Origin: Thelephora terrestris
Taxonomy: Eukaryota > Basidiomycota > Agaricomycetes > Thelephorales > Thelephoraceae
Length of the DNA: 64,000 bases
NCBI GenBank assembly: GCA_015956445.1
Contig: WIUZ02000003.1
Coordinates: 1,922,001 to 1,986,000, forward strand
Reading direction: 5' to 3'
The position numbers were made by a program, and so were the translations under genes. Position 1 is the first letter of the stretch, and each line of letters opens with the position of its first letter. Of the stretch, positions 55,940 to 64,000 are shown one piece after another. The notes beneath the pieces are model-generated. The model did not search any database and had not been told where the DNA came from. It saw only the letters and a list, made by a program, of their open reading frames with translations.

Positions 55940-57113
55940 TCAGCGCCCAGACACGGAACCTTTGATAACACACGCACCATCATACCTGAGCAACCATGTT
56001 GTGAACTGATCCCACGTCATATCATGACATCCAGCAGCATGAGCTGCTTCTCGACAATCAGCCCTCATGTGATGCATGGCACACAGGGCTCGTTGTGTAA
56101 CAGGGACTCCGTACTCTTCACAAAAATGGCACTGTCTGCTCAGCCAATGTACAACGTCCGTTCCGGGAGGATTGTATGGCGGAGAATGCCAGGATTTGAC
56201 GATCGCTTGGAGAGCCTGTGGCGTTAGGAAGTACTCGTGGGGGTTAACGTGACTGTATGGAGGTGGATCGGCGTTGTTATCACCCCCGCCTGCATCACCA
56301 GGTCCTGGACTGCGGGCGATTGAATCGGACAGGATTTCGCCAGTGGCGATCGCTTCGCCATTTCTAAGCAGACCAGCCCCGGCTCCGGCGGTGGCGGCAC
56401 CCGCAAAGATCGTCCCAACCGACGGTAAGACCATGGTTGCACCGGCAGATTGAAGTAACGCAAAAAGGCCCCCGGTCGCACCCCCGTACACAATGGACTG
56501 GATGGTGGCCGCAATACTACCTAAACGGTAATTCAGCATCCGGGTCTCTTTGTATAGGTAGAAAAAACTCCGTTACCCGCAGCGATGCCCACGGAAGTAA
56601 AACCCACAGCTGTGAGGGCACCAACGATGGCTACCGGAGCCAACAGGACGGTGCCGGTGATACCCAGAGCGGCACCTGTGAGTTTCGGGTACTTTTTGTA
56701 AAATGGGAGTCCTGTTCGGAGGTGTGCATGAGCGAAGAGCAACAATGGGTGAAGAGGGCGCGCTCACCCTCCCATGCCTCTCGTAAATTACCTACAGAAG
56801 CTCTATCAGCGATGGCCTCGGGAATAACAATCGAATCTCACTTACGATCCAATGCAACCATGAAATTCACGAACTGTGTCCAACGAACGGGACCGAACTG
56901 CGTCCGAGCGTCCCTCAACACATTTTCCAACTCATTGCGGAGCTCGCTCTTGATAAACCTCGTTGCGCACTGTGGCCGTTGAGTATCCGGAATCCCATAC
57001 GTATCGCACAAAGTTTCTATCCACTCCCGAACATCGGTATTTGGGGGAGCGTACTCTTGAGGATGCCATTCGTCGAGGATCGCTTCAACCGCCGGGTTGG
57101 ACAGTTGGTACAT
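55940..57113 (-). CDS. Ifi-6-16-like membrane protein, copy 3
   Basis: Exons on minus: 57113-56846, 56791-56768 (24 nt), 56711-56577 and 56520-55940 (1008 nt, 335 aa). It has the same intron phases as copies 1 and 2. Domain 1 has WHPQEYAPP and YGIPDTQRPQCA. The membrane module has AVGFTSVGIAAG joined by the splice to the IAATIQSIVYGG segment and LLQSAGATM. Domain 2 has YNPPGTD, YGVPVTQRALCA and DMTWDQF. The start at 57113 is the Met conserved in all three copies, although the frame is open further upstream. It arose with copy 2 by a local tandem duplication. Confidence 0.75.
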
Positions 57114-57428
57114 ATCGCAGAGGTGGTCGTAGAGGTGGTACGGAAGGAGGAGAGTCAAGCACGCGGCCTAATATACAAAAGTGTGGCAGACGCTACTCAT
57201 TACGTCACGCTGTCACGTGGGGCTGGGATAGAGATGCTGCAGTAGCCTGTGGGCTCCTGTGGGTGCCACGGCAGAAAGAGGTCAACAGGAATGGGTCTGC
57301 GGCTCACGAAGTCGAAGATTGACATATATATATAGAGATCATGCACGTACATTACATCCAAGAAATAATTAAACCGGTGATGCGAGAGCATTCTCAGGGT
57401 AGGTAAAAACATAGCCGTTCACTCAGCG

Positions 57429-59992
57429 TTATCGCAACTTTGGTCTCAGCCTCGTCCCAACCTCCACCGTCAAAGCAGGTTTAACCCCTCCATTCCCTCC
57501 CTTGCCCACCCTTAACCTCCCCTTCCCACCAAGCACGTCCCTCTGACGAAGGAGTTCGCCGATCCAGTCAGAACTCTGCTGTATGAGAACCAACCCTATT
57601 TGGTGTAATCGCTCCTCTTCCTCGACCGAGCAGACCGCCGTAGAGCTCCTGCTACCGCTTCTCCAAAGCAGTATCTGCAGGATGGCTTCTGGCACGAGAA
57701 TATTTGTACAGTACTGCCCCATCAGTGCAGTCAATCAGCATCTTCCGCCGATTTTGTGAGGATTACAGGCTCACATCAAGCTTCTCGCGCACTGCGAGAC
57801 CCTCGTAGGCCGTACACCCTCTTATGGGTAGATGATGCGCGGTAGAGGTAGCAGCTGGAGAGATTTCCTCTGGTTCCTGTGATTTTTCTCTGACTTGGCG
57901 CTCGAGGGAATTGATAGGGATAGATGTACCTCAGAACCTCGGGTAAAATCCACCGAGCCAGCAAGTGAGGAAGGAGGGGGTTCCAAGGGAGGGTCAGAAT
58001 CCGTGGCCGCATCAGGTTCCGTAGCTGTCTAGACACGTGGATAAGTAACCGACCCTCGCCTCCGACGAAAAGACACAAACCTCGCAGTCCTCGATAACAT
58101 GCTCGGCTTTCACCAAGTCTCTCAACACCCATCTAATCAGTAGCTTGGTCAGCTTAGACACCTCTTTCGAGGTCAACACCCCCTTGAGGCTCGCATCCTT
58201 GTCAAGCGCCGCACGTTCTTTTCCACCCTTCATGAACATATCGTGCCGCGGCTGTACAGGCAGGTACGAGTTGTTCAAAACGGCTTGGAGAACTTCTTTA
58301 GTGAACCCGAACTGTTGGTGAAGATCCAAACTCCAGAATTCCTCGGGAGTACAGGGGGATGATGGGGGGACAGGTGAGGGGCATCGATCCAAGTCTTCCA
58401 TCTCTTCATCATCAGATTCGTCCTGCCCATCATCAACGGGCGCACAGTACTGAATCTCCCCTAACTGACATATAATTAGTAATGGAGAATGATGTTGCTC
58501 CAAGCCCCAAAACAGTCACCTTGCATGTCGGGAATTCATCGTCAAGCGATGTACAGAACAGCGCCCTATTGACAATCCTCTTCGCACCATCAAAAAACAT
58601 AACGCTGTATCTTCCCCGTCGCCTAGAGGCTGTCCCAGGGACATATCCAGTTATCATGGCTGGCCAGTACTCTGTCCGGGAATTGTTGACGCGAGCAAAA
58701 ACCTTCTCTCCAGGAATGTTGAGCATGGGATCAGGTCCAGGATCAACGAAAGGTGTGAGGGGGTGATCAACTTCTGTTATCTCGTCATCTGAGATGCTGT
58801 CATCGGTGGATATTTCTTCCCAGTCCATGAGCCTTCCATAGGTCGTTCCAGACTGGAGCGACGTTAAACGAGGGGGAAGTCCATCGTTCTTCTTGGCATC
58901 TGCCTGGATCATCTCGTCTGCGGCAGCTTTCCATCGGTCATCCAAATCTGTTCGTGGTCGTTTTGCCGGAGCTGAAAACTCGAGGGCGGCAGAGCCGTCT
59001 GTGAGGGTATAATTTGTTGAGGTGAAACGCATCCCGCCTGAAGGCAGAAGCATCGACCGGACAACATCGCCTGATGGGGTCCACAAACTGCATTTTGGTG
59101 GGGCAGTGTCACGTATCCGTCCGAAGAACTTGACATCGACGGGGACCGCTCCGCGCTGGGATGTGACCTATACGAATGTCTAGCTCAGGGATAAAAATCC
59201 GTGTACAATGAACAAAATCACCTCAGCTGGCCACCAATACGCTTCTCCTTGGTCTCGTTTCCCCGTGGGATGTCCAGATCGATCGATCAATACCCAAACG
59301 CACGAGCCAAGCGTGCTTCTATCCCAAGTTTCCCGGGGGAGAGAGACGGCAGCCAAGGAAAAAGAGATATTTGGTGAAGAGTTCGTCCGGCCCAACACAG
59401 ATTTACCCGATCCCAATACTCCACTGAGGATATTCCTCACCCTGGAAGTGTCAGCCGGCGTCTTTGGAGGGGCGCCGAGTGTGAAGGAGGCAGAGGAGAT
59501 CAGAGAGCGGGAGGGCATGGAGGAAGACAATGGTTTGTGTTTTGAGGCCTTCTGCCCGGTGCTGGGTGGCGGGTTATTGTCCCGCTCAGGGATCGACCGA
59601 GAGGGTATAGCGGGACGTCGATGGTGGGTAGGGGATTCCGGATCCTCGAGTGAGGACAGTTCACTCAAGTCAGAGTCCAACCCGGACGGAGTCGCAGGTT
59701 GTGGTCGTTTACTTCCTTTAATCGGGGAGTCGAGTGATTTCCGCACCTTCGGGGTCGGTCGAGGCGAGTCGGGTCTCGTGCTAGATAGATCAACGCTAAG
59801 GGCCCGAAGACGACCCCCCTTCTTCCTCCCGCTACCATCGCCAGATACCCGCCCCTTCTTCCTTGCCTTCGGTTTCGGTTTCGACTTCGAACTCTCGCCC
59901 CCATCCAGGGCATCACTTCCCTCGTCCTCGTCAGATGAAAGCTGAGACTTTGCAGCAGCTCTGGCTATCGCGGCGGCCTTTCGGAGTGACAT
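57429..59992 (-). CDS. PWWP/Tudor-like chromatin-associated protein
   Basis: Six exons on minus: 59992-59222, 59167-58520, 58464-58077, 58024-57930, 57876-57775 and 57713-57429 (2289 nt, 762 aa), all introns 52-61 nt. The N-terminal half of exon 1 is basic and disordered with KPKPKARKKGR-type nuclear signals. A PWWP-like fold spans the first intron (CVWVLIDRSG ... YWWPAEV then VPVDVKFFG). A second Tudor/PWWP-like segment (about 405-475) has KVFARVNNSRTEYWPAMI and YSVMFFDG. The C-terminal end has a YEGLAVREKLDY ... VPEAILQILLWRSG block seen in fungal relatives. Such domains usually read methylated histone or DNA. The specific role is not known. Confidence 0.85.
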
Positions 59993-60573
59993 AGAAAGAG
60001 TGGAGCGGTGGGCTTCTGAGTGCAGGGACCGGACAGCACTTTGAGTCGGAACAATGGACCACGGATTCAACACGCCGCAACGGTTGAAGGGATGTAATCG
60101 TACCTTGCACCGTTTGCTGAGTATGAGGTGAACCAAGAGCTTGTTCAAGGGTTGGGGTTGGACAGGTGTAGTGTGTAGGAGACACCGTTGGCGAACGCCA
60201 CTCGACAGGGTTGATGGATTCAACAGGTCGATCAAAATCGCGGGGTTCGCTGTTCGATACGACGCGAAACACGGTATGTCACACGAGCCGTCACACATGT
60301 CTGCTTCGTATTGCATCTCTACATCGTATTGGAATCGCCGTAGAACTACCACAAATGTAGATAGTGTCTAAGTAGCAACAAGCAAGAAGGCTCGAGAGAA
60401 CTACTCGCGTCGTCGAGAGACGGGAGCGAGGTGTCCCACCATTGACGCGACGCGGTCGGGCGCCCCGTCGCGTCCGTGACAGCGATCACTGCGGTCTATA
60501 CCGGTCATTTCCCTGGGATGGGCACGTTCCGACGTTCCCCCGTTTGATGATCCCAGACGTCGAAGGTGTGAGT
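59993..60573. other. Intergenic, no gene seen
   Basis: 581 bp between the 3' end of UPF1 and the 5' end of the PWWP-like gene, both on the minus strand. It must contain the UPF1 terminator and the PWWP gene promoter. Open frames here are short and show no family motif. Confidence 0.4.
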
Positions 60574-63500
60574 TTAGAAAACGGTGACTCCGGCCTGGGT
60601 TCCCGTGTACTGAGACTTCACGTCATCCAAATCGGAGATATCATCCTGTCCCTTGTAATCATACTGCGACATGTCGGAAGTGCCAGCGATAGAAGAGAAC
60701 GAACTCCGCCTTCGCAATCTATCGGATTGGGAATACCCCACGTTGACCAAACGGGGGTCAGAGGTGCCAACTGAACTTCCGACAACGCTCGAGCTGTCGG
60801 TTCCAGCCGGTCCCTCCTGGGAGATGATGGAACTGGCATAACTCCCGTACGGACCCCGCTTGGCAGCAGGTCCACGTTGCATTCCTACTCCGAATGGACC
60901 ATTCGCGGCGAACATGGGCAACCCAGAAGAGTAGGTAGCTTGAGAGCGAAGCGATTGGGCGTCGGACGGGACATACCCGAGAGCGTCGTGTGTTCGATAG
61001 AAACTCTGGTCAAACCGACTTGGAGTGCCTGATCTGCGCGCTGTACAACATGGGAGTGAGAAAACAAGCGAAAGGGATGAGAAAGATATCAACTCACAAT
61101 CATCTCCAGAGCCGGACATGAAGTCCCTGGCGCTGGTTTCGTGGCGTCGGAACTGTTCCATAGCTTTGGACAAGGTCCGCTTGGGCTTGCTGAACTGAAT
61201 CATGCTCGGTTGGAGGTTGTTAAGTGGTCCTTCCACGAGGCAGGTCTTCTCCTTGTAGTGAGTCAAGAGATAGTGCCACAACGGATGCTGGGGTTGATGT
61301 AAGAAGTAGGAAGGTCGCGTAAGGTCATGAGGTGATCACACACCTTGCTCAAAACCTTCGGATTCCCAAGGATGACAACACCATATTTTGCCCTCGTAAG
61401 CGCGACATTCAACCGTCTGGGGTCATTCAAGAAACCAATCCCTTGGTGTTCGTTACTCCTGACGCAGCTCAAAATGATGTAGTCCTTCTCTCGTCCTTGG
61501 AACGCGTCGACGCTCGCCACTTCGATATCCTTGTACAAGTCCTTCCTTAAGGAGCCACTGAACTGCATATAACTGACGATATACGACCTCTGGCCTTCGT
61601 AGGGAGTGACGATTCCAATCTGATTCGGGACAACGCCGGACTTAAAGAACTTTGTGACAATCTTCTCCACGTTGGAAGCCTCCGTTCTGCACAACCCCTT
61701 AGTATTTGATGCAATAGGCTACAAAAACACCGACCTGTTCAAGAATGACGTTCCGCTTGAGGAAATTTCCTCCTGGCCCAAATTTTGGTAGAAGAACATC
61801 GGCGTGTCGGGTACCGGCCAAGGGAAATCCACATTCCTCCGCAATCTTTCAGGCGCAGTGACGCCATTTTGCAAGGAACCCTCGTAAAACATGTTGGAAG
61901 GGAACTCGGAGAGGCAAGGATGCATCCGATACTGGACTTGAAGTCGAATTGGGCGATTGCCCAGGACGACGAGGCGCTCGAAGAGCGACTGGGTGAGACC
62001 AGCCCGGGCGGCTTTCTTGTTCATGATGACGGGGCCCAATTGTTGATGATCACCGACGAGGACTACCTGTCGACACCCAAGCACCAAGGGTATCATACAC
62101 TCTACAAAGGACCTGGTGAGACAGAGGGTTTCGAGAGAAAAATTGGCCGAACCTGGTTCCGCGGATTGAGTAGCCTCATCAATGAGAACTGTCCTGAACT
62201 TCAACTTCGCCAGCCTGGGGTCTCCTGCACCGACACAGGTGCAGCAGATAACGTCAGCAGCATTGAGGATCTCCCGTTCGCACTGCTTAATCAATGTCTT
62301 ATATTTCCTCTCGTCGTTGGAGCTCAACTCTCCCCGCTCGTTCTTCAATAGAATGAGTTTTTGCAACTCCACCTGCGAAGTGTTCTTCGCCACTTGTTGA
62401 TGGAGGGTCAAGAACGAAACGGAGGAATCAAGGGCCTCTCGGGACTTGGCGGTGATGCGGACAACTTTCAATCCCGTGACGTGAATCTTCTCGGTGAGTT
62501 GGTCCACAGCAACGTTGGATGGTGCGCAGACCAAAACAGGTCCAGGGTTCATCTTCGCCAGATGGTAGACGATGGAAGCTGAGGTGACAGTCTTTCCAGT
62601 CCCTGGAGGTCCCTGGATGAGGCTGATCGGTTTCTGGAGGATGCTCTTCACGGCGTACATCTGCGAGTGGTTGAGTTCTGGGAGTCCGGGGGCTGAGAAC
62701 CGTTTCGGCATCTGGGTCTTCAATGACTGTGCTTCGACTTCGTGGCCAAGCAACTTGTGGTACTGAGGGACCTGTGAGTCCTACATCTGCAACTAGGTCC
62801 GGTAGAAAACTCACGATGTATGCACTAACGCTCTTCTCGTCAACGGCAAACGTCTTCATGGCCAGCTGCATACGATCAAAACTCGTAGATTTCCAAACGA
62901 AGTCAACGATGAAGTTATGGGTAACTTCCGTTGGCACTCCTTCACTTTTTCGCAGCTCAAGAGCGATTTCATCGGACACATCTGGAGGGAGTCGGTCGGT
63001 CAGCTATGGATCGAGAGGTGTAGTGGTCAGACACCCACTGTTCGGTATCTTGATGACATGTCCTGCTCCTTCCCAATTCTTATGTAGCTCTCCCGCGTAC
63101 TTCAACCTCAATTCATCTCCAACCGCAAGTCTGACTTCTCCACTCTCCAATTTCGGCAACACGAACCAAGCGATCCTCTTTTGATTCAAACCCAAATCCC
63201 ATCTAACGGTGATATCAGTTTGAGTCTGAGATTCCTTGAGACGCTTGTCGTAGTCGGCTTCAATTTTCACCAAAGGTCCCATGATGTTTTGGTACTGGTA
63301 GGCATCTTCGTAACGGAGCAAGACGGGCTGGGGTTCATCGTCTACGCCAGGCTTCTCTAGATCTTCGAGCGTGGCGTTCGCATTCTCGCGCCACAAATCT
63401 TCGAGGCGGGTGATCTGCGGGAACGATATTTGTCGCGACCGGAGCTGTTCATTCTCGCTGGGTGGCTTGACGAGCCAAGACAGGAACGATCGATCGTCGA

Positions 63501-64000
63501 TGAGAGGAGCCCAGAGGTTCACGTTCCACGAGATATCCTTCGTGATTGACGCACAAGGTTGTCTAAAAGGAATTTAGCTTTCGAGGCCCCAGGCCTGCGA
63601 ATAGGATTATCCGCACCGACACAACAAAACCACAACCGTGTCACTCTTGGCGGGGATGAACCCAAGCATGAACACATTCTTACTGCCACAGTTGTAACAT
63701 TCGGGAACGGTATCCCCGAGTGGGCTTTCCTTGTGTAGGGTCACTTCCTTGTGTTTGGCGCGCACTAAATGGTTCACGATGTGTGAGGCGGAGGTGTTGC
63801 CACGAGAATTGCAGAACCATTTGTTGCAGACCAGACATTGAACAACAGACGCCGGACAATGGATGCCACAGTAACTGATCAGACGGTCAATGTGTGGTTA
63901 TCGAGCTGACCAGACATCTCACACTTACCTGCAGGCATGTGGCGGAAGCTCGACTTGACTGTCATCCGGTAATTCGTCCAACACATTATCAAAGTCCTCG
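60574..64000 (-). CDS. UPF1: Upf1 (Nam7), RNA helicase of nonsense-mediated decay, 5' end outside window
   Basis: Eight exons on minus: 64000-63929 (partial), 63874-63617, 63562-63039, 62981-62815, 62771-61735, 61686-61344, 61287-61098 and 61040-60574, giving 1018 residues. Upf1 is the ATP-dependent superfamily-1 helicase at the core of nonsense-mediated mRNA decay. The CH zinc domain that binds Upf2 starts the window ([26 protein letters not shown]). Helicase motifs: [64 protein letters not shown] and [11 protein letters not shown]. The C-terminal tail is Ser/Gln-rich with several SQ pairs, the usual phosphorylation sites. Only the extreme N-terminus is missing. Confidence 0.97.

Noticed and set aside
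58482-59945. Plus-strand frames opposite the PWWP-like gene (up to 245 codons)
   Set aside because: They are antisense shadows of exons whose splice structure, phase arithmetic and domain motifs clearly support the minus strand.
60141-60371. Plus-strand frame upstream of the PWWP-like gene
   Set aside because: Biased composition, no homologue recognised, and it overlaps the likely promoter of the minus-strand gene.
61785-62351. 188-codon plus-strand frame opposite UPF1
   Set aside because: It lies wholly within the conserved helicase exon on the other strand.

Overview
The window comes from a basidiomycete fungus, most likely a mushroom-forming agaricomycete. Host genes have many introns of about 43-60 nt. 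The conserved proteins are fungal (MDM12, MRP51, HYPK, UPF1), and the accessory protein families (DUF6535-type membrane proteins, DUF6532-type proteins, Plavaka-type transposase fragments) are typical of Agaricomycetes. There is no operon structure. More than half of the window is mobile DNA or segmental duplication.

Layout. 1-19,181 is a nest of transposons inside transposons. An old element (B0, 6675-19181) was hit by A1 at its left end, by a 5.1-kb CACTA-like element (C, 7362-12481) and by B1 (13172-18301). B1 was hit by B2 (14109-16920), and B2 by a 501-bp MITE (E). A1 itself carries a MITE (D) and element F1. 19,182-21,053 holds nothing recognised. 21,054-26,756 is a normal gene block: MDM12 (-), a HYPK-like NatA regulator (+), mitochondrial ribosomal MRP51 (-) and a nucleotide-sugar transporter (+). 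25.3-57.2 kb is a segmental duplication of the unit [transporter - DUF6535 membrane gene - Ifi-6-16-like gene]. Unit 1 lies at 25.3-39.1 kb (with elements F2 and B3 inside). Unit 2 lies at 40.2-55.4 kb, where the transporter is a wreck and the DUF6535 gene has grown to five tandem exon repeats and is cut by elements A2 and G. A third partial copy (55.6-57.2 kb) adds another Ifi-6-16-like gene. 57,429-64,000 returns to conserved genes: a PWWP/Tudor-like chromatin protein (-) and UPF1 (-, 5' end outside the window).

Most striking content. (1) Four element families (A, F, B, G) share a 5' terminus TGTCAGG(G), a 3' terminus ending in ACA, 5-bp target-site duplications, no LTRs and no visible transposase, integrase or reverse transcriptase. 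Each carries a multi-intron, TATA-driven gene for a coiled-coil protein in the same orientation relative to the TGTCAGG end. Seven such insertions are delimited here at both ends, six of them with exact target-site duplications. (2) Three intact genes encode a membrane module of the interferon-induced 6-16 (ISG12/IFI27) type placed between two copies of one helical domain. (3) One DUF6535 gene has its C-terminal exon multiplied to five in-frame copies. (4) A CACTA-like element carries a zinc finger fused to the C-terminus of a Plavaka-type transposase with the catalytic middle missing, next to an intact DUF6532-type gene.

Exon models were built by eye from splice signals and checked by reading-frame arithmetic. 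Family names rest on recognised motifs, not on database searches.
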